Shown here piece after piece: positions 1 to 11,000 of a stretch of 64,000 nucleotides of DNA. The notes below the pieces were generated by a model that did not search any database, was not told the DNA's origin, and saw only the letters and a list, made by a program, of their open reading frames with translations. The position numbers were made by a program, and so were the translations under genes. The first letter of the stretch is position 1, and every line of letters starts with the position of its first letter. Origin of the DNA: Pagrus major (Eukaryota > Chordata > Actinopteri > Spariformes > Sparidae); contig NC_133221.1 of the NCBI RefSeq assembly GCF_040436345.1, positions 24,994,665-25,058,664 of the forward strand. Reading direction: 5' to 3'.

Positions 1-2825
1 ATATATATTCTTTTTACTCTTTTTTGCTGTCTATTCTATTCTGTCTATAGGCACAATGACTCCTATCAGAATGTGATAATATAACACATTATATATTATA
101 ATATATGTGGAGAAGATTTTAAAAATGTACTTATATAATTACTTACATAATAATCTATACCGATGCATCATATTTTGATATGTTGTACGTATTAAAAGCA
201 GCAGAAAATGGAAACTGCAAGAACACACAGTACTTGAGTAAATGTAGTTTTAAATGATATATTCTGTAAATAAGAATAAAGAGAAACTTGGTGGAGGCAG
301 CTTTGTGACACCTGCTTTAGATCAGCCTGCCGTGCTTTCAGTTTCCTTAGTGAGAAAATAAACATTCTTATTTCTAATTCTGGAAAAAAAAACACTTAAC
401 TTTCGCAATTAGGTGGTTGACTTTTAAATCGACAGCAGCGCTGCGGGTTTCCACTTGTGACTCACTGTTGACACTGACGGAGCTTTCCTCCGTTCCCTAT
501 CACGCCCTTCCTTACCCATAATCCTTCCTGGCACAATGGAACAGCATACTGTGTGTCACCCCACAAAGGACCACGGGCTGCCTTGGCTGGTCCTCGGGAT
601 TGTGTTTAACGTCCAGGTCCACACCTCAGCAGCTGCTCTAAAGCCTCGACAAATAAGGCTTAATCCCACATTATGGTTTCCATGAGGCCGCATTTATAAA
701 GGGAGACACTTTGTGGAATATTTGAACTGCTGAGAGCTGTTTTGAGTGTCTTGGTGAAAACGGCGTCTCGGTGGAACAACTGTCCACTGAGTTCCAGTAA
801 AGTTATTATTCCTCTCGCCAGAGAGGTTCCAGTAAACTATTCCTGCTCTTCCCCTCCTTTCCTCGCGTCCATGTCTCTAAACTCATCCTCAGATGATGTA
901 ACAAACAGTTGGTGACTAAGTTGTAGTTGTGTGACTGCACACTGTGGTGAGTGATTTGTATGGGTAGTAATTGACTTGGGTGTGTTTGTGCTTTTTACGT
1001 GAAGTAACTACTGGTTCTGCATGCTTTTTTGCTTTTGTGCACTCTCTTTTGCCGTCCTCTACCTCTCTTCCCCACATCCTGCCTGTCCCTAAAGTCTGTC
1101 TATTTTAGTCTAAATTTTCCGCCTCTCGGCCTGGATTTATTTGATAGTTTCTTATCTCAACACATGATTCCCATCGCCATTTTACAGTCTCTAATGCAAT
1201 TTATTTAAGAGATGTCCACTGTTGTGCAAGCGGCCCCAAGTATAACAAACTGACAAACAAAAAGATTTTGTTGTGTTCTTGTTGTCTGTGAAATCACAGA
1301 GCGACTGTTATTTTTGGCCGGTGAGTAGGTCATGAATATGACACCAATAGAGTTTAAACATCCCGTTTCACACGGCCCTGATAGGACTATTTAGACTGTG
1401 TACAGTTCTCCTCACTCTCACTGGTAAATACATTTGTCCACGACTGACGCGTAAAGATAAATAGAGGCTAAATTTGAACAATGCTGCCAATCTGAGAGTT
1501 TTTAGTGGCGAGGGACAGAAAACCAACCGGCCCTATTCACATAGTGGTTTAGGCATAAACATTTAGCGAAGGTGAAATGTAAACTTCAGCCCTCAGTTTG
1601 TTTTTGTCTGAGAACTTTATGATAGATGGTGGGATTTGGACTGTTGATTGTTCACTTGGAAATACATCCTACAGAAAGCTAGAGATCAAGTGTTTCACAG
1701 CCAATCGTCTTTAAATCTGCTGGTACCTGGAGCCAACCGGTTCGTCATAATCGCCCCAAACCTTTTAAGACCAAAGTCTTGTGCAATTTCTGCTTATCTG
1801 ATGGGGAGTATAAAGACACATGAGCACAGCTCCACACCTCAGGATTTCAGGGTTTTGATTTAGTTGGCTTACGGTGGATTTCAGATAATGAAATCATCTC
1901 AATCCTGCAGGATAATCCCCACATTGAAATTTTCCGCTCTACCAAACATCCTTGGCTCTTGATCCCTGTAGCCGGTCTCAGAAAAAGAAAGAAAAAAGTT
2001 GTAAGTCGTCAACTTATTGGACAGCGCTGCTCATTTAGATGCACAGTCAGGATATAACCTCTCTTTTTCTTCCTCGGCTCTTTAAAGGCACCGTGATTAC
2101 TTTGAATGTGTGGATTCCTCAGATCTCGTGCCAAGGTAACGTCTGCCCAGCGGGCTGAAGTTAAGGGAGTTGGTTAGATAATGGGGGGACTCTCAAGGCA
2201 CTTTCAAGTGGTGTCATGCACCGTCTTGTTGGGCCACGTTTAGAGTTAATGTAACACTGGCAATTACTGCGAACAAGATGACAGGAAATGTAGCAAAGAG
2301 GAGATCTGGTGTCCCCTGTGACTCTTTAATGTGGATCAGAGCAAATGGTACTGTTGTGGTTTAAAAAGTGTGATGACAGTTGAGCCTTTGAGGTGTCAGA
2401 GGGTGTAGAACATACTTGTTATCAACTATTATATCAGATATGTTACCTTTTGTATGCACTGACAATCATGAAGTGTATTTCTTCTGCATCATTTAGGCTA
2501 CAGTGAAGACCGACATGTTAACATGATGGGTTTTTTGTTAGCATACAGCAAGAATGGCCGTTAAAAAGATGTGACATTTTCGGTCTTTCTGTCACAAATA
2601 AGTTTAAAGCTGCGTTAATTATACATTTATTTGTCTATTGTTGTTACCTTATAAAGTTGATATGGCTTACGTTAGCTTATTCAGTTAAGCAACAAATGCC
2701 ACATAACCCTAAGTACAATACTCACTGTTCTTTCAGCTCTGGTTTGGGCTCCACCACCCACAGGTATCTGGTTCTTTGTTAGCTTGCTAGATGCTCAAAT
2801 TTGTTTAGCTAGCTGCTACCGGTGT

Positions 2826-2978
2826 TAAGAACAGAGTTTGTGTACCATGAAACAAAAATGATAGCCAACTGCTGACAGTGTCAATTAGGACCATGTTTGT
2901 CTACCATAAAACTAAAACAATGACAGCTCGCAGTTAACATCGTGATGAGAACAGAGTGTGCGCGCCATAACACAATGT
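2826..2978 (+). repeat. ~62-bp minisatellite, about 2.5 units
   Basis: Three diverged direct copies start near 2826, 2888 and 2947. Each contains an ACAGAGT/CCATG-TTTGT-like start, a CCAT(A/G)AAAC block and, in the first two, GATAGC/GACAGC. Confidence 0.5.
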
Positions 2979-3422
2979 GTGAGTGAAAAGAGGCTAATAG
3001 GTTCGCTAATGAAAAAATTTGTGCCGACAAGCAACAATTTTCATATTAGCTGACACAGTCATTTCATCTGTTGTGCAAAATATTGGTTAGCTTTAGTTGC
3101 TGCAAATCTTAGTCAAAATGAGCCAATTCTTTTTTACAAGGAAGAACAACAAACAATGAATTGTGTGTCCTAATTCAGTTTCTAAATGTCTACCATGAGT
3201 AAAACATCTGAGCCTCAGCAGTTCATGGCGTTTTTGTCTCTGTGTTGGCTGTGTTGAGGAAGTTGGGACATATTTCCTCCTGGTGACATTCCTGAGCCTC
3301 GAGGCTGTGTGTGTATGTATGTATGTGTTGTGTTGGGGGAGTCCAGAGCAATGTGAAGCACATTGTATTGTGCTGCTGGTGTGTGAGGTCAGCACTTTCC
3401 TTCCCCTATGTCAGTCAGTCAT

Positions 3423-3480
3423 CCCCCCCCCCCCCCCCCAGCACAGCACAGCACAGCACAGCACAGCACAGCACAGCACA
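3423..3480 (+). repeat. Poly-C tract followed by (AGCAC)n
   Basis: A run of about 17 C (3423-3439) is followed by eight tandem AGCAC pentamers. The minus strand is a continuous G run. Confidence 0.95.
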
Positions 3481-5744
3481 ACACACCACCACCCCCACCC
3501 TTCACCGCTAACAGGACGAGCTCGCAGCGGAAACCGGAGGTCACCTAATCCCTCGGTGACTCCCCGACCCGTTGGCTCAGGGCTTTCCATTGTCGCTCCA
3601 CGCTCAGCGGCCTCGCTCAGCCACTTTCTATTTTGTTGTCCTGCCTGATAAGTCTGTCTGTTTATTGGTGCATTTGGTTCCATTTTGGCCCCTTCGCCTA
3701 ACCAGGAAGCAGACGGTTGTCGGCATCCAGTGTGTGACATGCTGGCTCGACAGTGCAATAAAATGGTGTTGTGTTTGCCACCTGGCTGTCTGGATTTGAC
3801 GAGGACTTGGAGGAATGTGGCCAAATGACCATGACTGTGGTCCAACCGAGGCCTCTGGAGGCTGTGACTTACATGTCAGCCAGGATTGTTTCCTCAAAGT
3901 CTCTGCTTCACTTTATGTTGAGTATGTTTTGTGCCTCCTTGACTGCACTTTTCACTCCTGCTGTCGATGAGCCTGAGTGGACAGAGGGAGCGAGAGGAGA
4001 AAGGGGATCAGGGAATTTATTGTGTTTGTTAACAACCCCAGATGAAAGCCTGAGTGCAATTGTAAAACAGATGTAATGCCCTTACAGCTGCTCCATTGGT
4101 CAGCTAATCCTTTTGACTAATGCCCCCCTCCCTCCCACACGCACACACTTCCATCAGCCCCTACACCTTTACTGCCCCCTGCTCCCCCCTCCCCTGCTCT
4201 ACCTCAGTGACCTCTTGGCTCATGTTACCGGCTCACCTCCCCCATCAGAGACCCCCATTGTTCCACTACAACCCGACTCCCCCAAAATGCTAATGACATG
4301 TTGTCACTCTGCATACAAACAAAATGACATGACATATTGCAATTACGGGTCTCGGGAATGAAAATGAGGGGGTGGGGCGGAGAAGTGAAGTAGATGAGGG
4401 CACAGACAGAAGTGAGGACTCGCTTGGCTAGAGATGTATTTGGGGAGCTGCCCTGATTAAGATCTAGACATTGTATTTATTTCTTATGGCTTTATTTTTC
4501 CAAGATGTTTTTTTGTTCTCTGGCCGTACTTCTGAATTTAACCTCCCTCCTCATGAGACTGGCCACCGACTGCTGCTGCAACTCTTTCGCCCTCCTCCTC
4601 CTCCTCGCTGCGAGCATGTGTTTGTTTAACTTGGCCACTGACTCCCTGTAAGCCATACACAGTTTAACTCACAACTACCCTGAGGCAGACATGACCTTTC
4701 TGCCTTTTTAAAGCCCAGCGCCGGACTCGATTGTGGGGGCCCCCCTACCACTTACTCCTCCAGTCCTGAGGGCAATTTCTGTTGTCAAGCCACCATGTTA
4801 CCCCATTCATCCATCTATCCGACCGTTCATTCATCACTGTCGCCATCTCATCCATCTTAACTTCTGCCGACAAACTGGGCAGCCCTTGTGGGGGGGGGGG
4901 GGCTCCCACTCCAGAGCCACTCGGGCTCCCAGAATGTAACGGGCCCCTGCACTCACTCTCAATAAACAAACACAGAGCCACTCAAGGCACACGGGGCCTC
5001 TCAAATGACAAACAGTTCTTTGCGCTGTAGCAATAGGGAGGGAAAACATGGCCGGTCGAAGTTTGTCAGATGTTCTAGCTCAGAAGAGGCTGAGAGACTT
5101 TTGTTTATGAGAGCGAAAGCGCTCGTCTCAGGAGCCCCTCTTGGGTTTGGTGCCCGCGTTCATGTCAGGTCAACACATTTCAGCTTCCTTTACAGTTATT
5201 ATTCTGTCTCTAGTCTCTGGTCATCACAGCGCTGGTTCTTCATTTGGTCACGCTCCCCTGTGTTTCCATGCTTTGATTGGCTGCTTTAGGAAGGAAGGCT
5301 GCATCAGCCTCGCACTTCCTGTTTCCTGTTGTGTCCAGCAACAATCCAACAAAAGTCCCCCCTCCACCTTCGCCATGGAACCAAGAGGTTTCCTTTCACC
5401 GGAATTTGCTCTTTTGTCGAGGAATCTTCTTGTTAAATGCCTCAGCTCGAGCGTCATCAAGGCTCATTTACCGTCATTGTGACTAATATGTTCAGGGTAC
5501 ACAAACTCCTCCAGAGAGCTGAGGCTGAAACTGAAGCTGCAGTGAGGACGCTCTGCTACAGGCCTCCTGTTGGGTGGTGTGCACTGGAATGCATCTTGAT
5601 TATAGAGGCAGCTCACAGTGTAAGGCCATCATCTCCGCAGACCTGACCACGATGCATTGCAGCCTGCACTGTTGCGCCAAAAAGAGGCTAGTCCTCCTCT
5701 ATTCAGTTGCCATGTGGCATTTCGGCTATTCCCATCTGCAATGC

Positions 5745-5771
5745 TTGTGTGTGTGTGTGTGTGTGTGTGTA
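5745..5771 (+). repeat. (TG)n microsatellite
   Basis: Uninterrupted TG dinucleotides, about 13 units, in the epha2 intron. Confidence 0.95.
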
Positions 5772-6814
5772 TGTTTTTTTTCTTTCAGCACTTGAATGGC
5801 ATGGCATTCTCCTTGCCTGCTGGTCAGTGGTGAATAGCAATGTTAATGGGTTTGCTGGGAGCCTTTTTAGAGAGGACTGGGAGGAGAGAAAGGAGGGGAG
5901 GAAGGAATTTGGGGATTACGAGGAGCAGAGGTAGGGGTATGAATTGGGGTTTGAGGCAGCAGCTGTTCCCCCCTCTCAATGGAAGAGTTCGCCCTGGCCT
6001 GTCTCTTTTCTCTCTCCCCTCCTTTCTTCAGTCCTCAGCAGGATACAGTATTCCTCTCTTTCTTTCTTAAACCTTCTGCTCCTCCATAACACCGCTCTTC
6101 TGCCTCGCCCAACCTCTGCCTCGTTCGCGTTAATGAGTAGCAGTGGCTGTTAGTGAAACAGCTGGCCAAGGCAGAGTGCTGAGAGATGCTGCCTTGGGGG
6201 GAGGATTGAGCAGAATGCGCACCCATTGGACAAACTTACAAATTATTCTTGTGCTGAGTGTGTTACTTTCCACCATTGTTGTCGTACTCTTCAGTCAAAA
6301 CACGCTTCTTCATAGCAGCCCCGCCGCTGGACCGCAGCAAAAAAAGCTGAATGGAGTCGAAGAGGAGCTCATGGTCAATCGAGTAAATCCCCTTGATATG
6401 ACTTAAATGGAGCGGGAGCCGTGTGCTTTCCGTCTTGTGTGTGGTCACTTGTGGCTTCCAAATGAGCTTCGTTCAAGGGAACCGCAGTGAAAGGCAGCCA
6501 TGGAGGGAGACAGTATCTCTGAGTGAATCTGATATTGTCTTTGTCCTGGGCTCTGCTCTTCAACTCGTCTCTGTTGGAGTCTGACATCCAAACTGTGTTT
6601 GCCTTTGCTTGGCCCTGGTCACTGGCATGAACTTCAGTCTTTTGCTTTATTTCAATTGGCCATCATGTCCTCTTTCTACATTGTCTCATTCTTTCTTTCT
6701 GTCTTTCTTCTCTTGCATCTCTCTCTTCTATTTTCCTTTGTTGACCCCCATTTGCATTGTCAACATCTTATGGCATCTGTCATGAGCTATTTAAATGCTG
6801 CAGGCAAACGACTT

Positions 6815-7065
6815 GGAAGGAAGGAAGGAAGGAAGGAAATGTGTGTGTATGTTTATATATGTGTGTGACTTGGCAGAAGGACATGAACAGGTGACAGGCA
6901 GTGGACATAATCCCCCCTTCTGATGTCAGATTTACCCATGTGTCCACGGGTGTGCTTTGCATACATGTACGTGTATTTTGTGCATACATACGGGTGTGGG
7001 TGCATGTGTGCGGTGCATGTGTGCAGTGCATACATGAACGTGTGTGTGTGTGTGTGGATGAACGT
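6815..7065 (+). repeat. (GGAA)n then degenerate TG/CATG-rich tract
   Basis: Five GGAA units at 6815-6838 are followed by GTGTGTATG-like sequence and, after a gap, by a degenerate purine-pyrimidine alternating stretch (GTGCATGTGTGCGGTGCATG) around 6950-7065. Confidence 0.7.
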
Positions 7066-7883
7066 GTGATGGTGTGAGGACATGAGCAGCAGCCGTTGGA
7101 ATGCTCTTGCACAGTTAAAGGGGGGCCGTCTCATTTTCACTCTCCTTTATGGCGCGCTCTCTCCAGAATTTCACACCACGTTAAGTTCATATTTCACCAC
7201 TGCTACGCACAGCTGGATCCTCTACCTGTATTTCTTTATTCCCAGTTGGACGTGTGAAATTAGGTGTCATCTTATCCAGACGATACAGTTTCAAGAGTCT
7301 GCATGTGGGTGTCTGACAGAAACAAATAAAATAGACTGTTGAGTGCAAACGGAAGCTCCGCTTTGGGCTGCTTCATTTCTATTTCTTGGCCCTTTCCTGA
7401 TTTTTGTTGCCTTTATTTCTCACTGACTTGCTGTCGTGGAATGTAGCATGACTGGTTGTGTTGGTTGAGACAGAGACAGTAAGAAGGCAGCATCAGATGG
7501 GGGGTTGGTGGTTGAAGCAGTAATGAGTAGGAGTGCCAGCGAGGCAGGGAGTCTGCGTTTTTGTTTCAGGGTTGGGCCCATGTGAGCAGTGTCTCAGCTG
7601 GAATGGACAATGTTTTAATGAGCAGAGTCAACACTGTGCACTGTTTTCCCTCCCATATCTCTGTCACTTATCCAAATCTAACCTTTAACCTTGACATAAT
7701 AACATATCCACTCAACCCCGCTGTGTTGCGTGCCAGGTGAAAAGTTCACCGCAGTTCTGATCTTTCAGGGAGGTTTGAGTGATCTGGAGGAACTGGCTTT
7801 GAATTGTGACATATGGGATGTCGCCTGAAGTCACTATTGTCCTCGTTCACCTGCTAATGCAAATGTTTTTTTTGTGTTTGCAG

Positions 7884-8039
7884 AGTGTAAGGCTGGCTTC
7901 TTCAAGGCAGCAGCATCCGGGGACAAGTGTGCACCCTGTCCAGCCAACACCCAAGAGCTAGACTCTGGAGCTGTCGTCTGTCCCTGCATGGATGGCTTCT
8001 ACCGGGCCCCAAATGACCCCCCTACTGGACCCTGCTCAG
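7884..8039 (+). CDS. epha2: epha2 exon: EGF-like cysteine-rich module
   Basis: Acceptor tttgtgtttgcag, donor cag|gtatca; 156 nt, the length I recall for human EPHA2 exon 4. Encodes [15 protein letters not shown] and further cysteines ending in RAPNDPP, the typical Eph module between the ligand-binding domain and FN3. It enters with two bases of a split codon, so an upstream exon must exist beyond position 1. Confidence 0.95.
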
Positions 8040-11000
8040 GTATCAAGTTTGCCTTGATCTCTACGAGATCCTTGCAATAGGGTGGGGGGTGATATGGCCT
8101 TAAAAGAATATCTTGATATTTTTAAGCTATATCACGATACACGCTATATGGGGTTAGGGTCCAGGGGTTATGGGCAAGGACAGGGTCAAGGTTAGGGGTT
8201 AGGGTCCTGTATCTTGATATTTTGAATCTCCTTGAAAACAGTTCATAAATGCTAAGATTGGGTGAAAAAAAAAAAAATCAAATATCACAATATTTCAATG
8301 ATGGTACTTTGGTACCCTTGGTACTTTCACAAAATATTAGCACAATGAGATTTTGATAAATAATTATCTGTGATATGGATATAATTTCTACAAAGTGGGA
8401 AAAGGCAAGTAATAGATCAAGTAGAACAGTCTGGTAAATTCAGAAAATTACATCACTTTACTGTAATGCAGCCTTTAAAACCAGGCAAAGACAACACTTA
8501 TGCCATATCTGTAATGATATCCAAAATCTAAGACGATACATAGTCCCCTATCAACATATCAAGATAATTTTGATATGTTTCCCAGCCTTACTTTGCAATA
8601 AGACAATTTGGAAACTTTAGCTGTCAATGAGCAACCAAATAATGTAATTTACATGCATGACTTTGCTAAGCTGAACTCAGAAAGTAGTCCCGCACATTCC
8701 CTTTTTCTATCTAACATCCCATATCATTTCCCAATCTGTGTTCATCAGGACTCCCATCTGCCCCACGTGACCTTGTTGCCACCACCAGTGCAGGAAAACT
8801 CCTCCTCACCTGGAGCCCGCCTGAAGACACCGGAGGTCGAACCGACATCACCTACAGTATTGAATGCCAGCGCTGTGAGGGAACAGTGTGCCAGTCCTGC
8901 GGAGAGAAAATCCGCTATGAGCCGGCTGGCGTGGGTCTGACTGACACCAAGGTTTCAGTGAGCGAGTTGGACGCTCACCTCAACTACACCTTCACCGTGG
9001 AGGCACATAGCGGCGTGTCGGTGCTCACAAGCCAGGCAACGCCACGGGCTAATAAACCACCATCCACCAGCGCTCTGACTACATCCCTGCTCTACACAGG
9101 TGAGAGCTGCTGATACGAGGCAGCGGAGTGATGCTATCTATGCTGCTGTAATGGCAGATGCTATCTGTGAGGCAGTGACAGCTCTGCAAGTTGAACTGTG
9201 CTGCGGGAGTGAGATGAACTCTCAGATTATCAGGAGAGAGTTCAGTTATATTTTTCACATATTTTTGGGAGATTTTCACATTCCAAAGATGCTGAAGTAT
9301 TCTCTGCTGCCTGTCCTCAGATCCCCCGAAGATCACCGCGATGCGAGTGGTGGAGAGGACCTCCACAAGCTTGTCCCTCTCCTGGGATGTAAAACCACGG
9401 GTCCATCCCCGGCCCGGCCGTTATGAACTTACCTACCGCAAGAAGGTGCGTCACTCTCATTTTTTATCCTGATATGTGTTGAAGTTCATTTCATGATATG
9501 TATCTACTGATTAACATTTATCTTTGTACAAGTTTAAGATAGGTATCTGAATTTAAGGACACATATTATGCTCCAACAGAAGCTCCTCTCTCCTACAGAA
9601 AACACTGCTCCTGAAACGCCTCGTCATGTACACATCACACTCTGTCAACACATCGCACATTTGCATAATTGATGCCTAGAGGCTAGTTTGATTTAGCATA
9701 GCTGCTCTGTTGTTGTTAACGATGCTGGCTCAGGCATGTGTGAGCTGACCAATCAGAGCAGTGACCAATGGCTATAATGTTCAGAGAAATACCAGATGAT
9801 TCGCCAGAGATAGAGGGACGAAGTTAGCGAACGTAATGTAAACATAACGTAAATGTAACCTAAACCTAACATAACGTAAACGAAACGTGAATCATTACCT
9901 CATTTGTGAACATTTCTGCCTGAGTCAGCTCCTAGCAGCTCCCATGATGCCAAGCTACTTCACGATGTCATCAAACAGAATCTTTTGTTTTGACTTTTTG
10001 ATTGAAGGACCCTTATTGGCACAACTTTCACTAGCTACTGTGTGTTTAAACATACATTTCATTAACAAAACATGTGAGAGACAGAATTCATCCCACTAAC
10101 ATAAATGCTAAAACTGAATCTGTGGCTTCCATTGCTTCTCTTTCTTCCAGGATGATAACCTGGATGTGACGACCTACATCGTGCTCATACTGGAGAAGAA
10201 CTCCGTACAGATCAATGACTTGGCCCCGGGCACGGCCTACCTGTTCAGGGTGCAGGCCCTCAGCAGCGATGGCAACCCTGGAGGCTCCAGCATGGAGGAG
10301 CAGTTTGAGACCTCAGGTATGGAGGAGAACCAGCACGGAGAAAGCTTCACATGCTTTGTTTAAAGAATGAGATGTCTTTAATGTGTGTCTGTTTTTCTTT
10401 CCAGAGCGCCTCACTCAAAACAACACAGCAGTGATCTTTGGCGTAGCAGTCGGAGGAGCGGCCATGTTGTTCATTGTGATCGTGGTGCTGTTCCTACGCA
10501 GACGGTCAGTATCCGCCCCCCTCTGCTGCTCTCCCTGTCTGTCTGTCCTGTTAATCAGTCAGTCCTTCACTGGCTTCCTCTCTCATTCTTTCGCCTTTCC
10601 TTTGTGGGGCCTCCAAATGGCCTTTGCATTCAGTCCTTCCTCACCTCTCTCTTTCTCTCTTCCTTCAGCCAACTTTCTCTTTCTCTTTATCTGGATCTGT
10701 GTCCCGGCACTCACTGGGGAAGAATTTGCGTTGAATGCGCCTTGTCATTGCTCAATGGTTAAATTCTAGTGAGTGTTGGGGCCTTTGAAAGGAAATCGGT
10801 CCGGGGTGGTATATTGTTGGTGATAAGAGGCGCTTGGTTCCCTCTGTACCAGACCGCAGGCACTTTGTAAAGGTGACCTCGGCCTGTACTGTAGCAGGCT
10901 GCAGCCCGTCTGTCCACATCCCTCCCGCCTGCTTGTCTGTCTTTCAGTCTTTAAATCGGCTTGGCAAACACAGTCTACCGTCAGCCTTTATCAAGAGGCC

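Larger units (their letters stand above)
1..7883 (+). other. epha2 intron (partial), no exon seen
   Basis: No Eph ligand-binding domain (an exon of ~660 nt in vertebrates) or signal peptide is encoded on either strand, so this is the 3' part of the intron before the EGF-like exon. It holds microsatellites (3423-3480, 5745-5771, 6815-6839, TG-rich 6840-7065), a short minisatellite at 2826-2978 and G/C-runs. Open frames here lack codon bias, splice context or recognisable domains. Confidence 0.8.

Noticed and set aside
3093..6226. Many overlapping open frames of 60-144 codons on both strands
   Set aside because: They are rich in His/Cys/Pro from simple repeats, overlap each other on both strands, lack splice context and show no known domain; the region is an epha2 intron.
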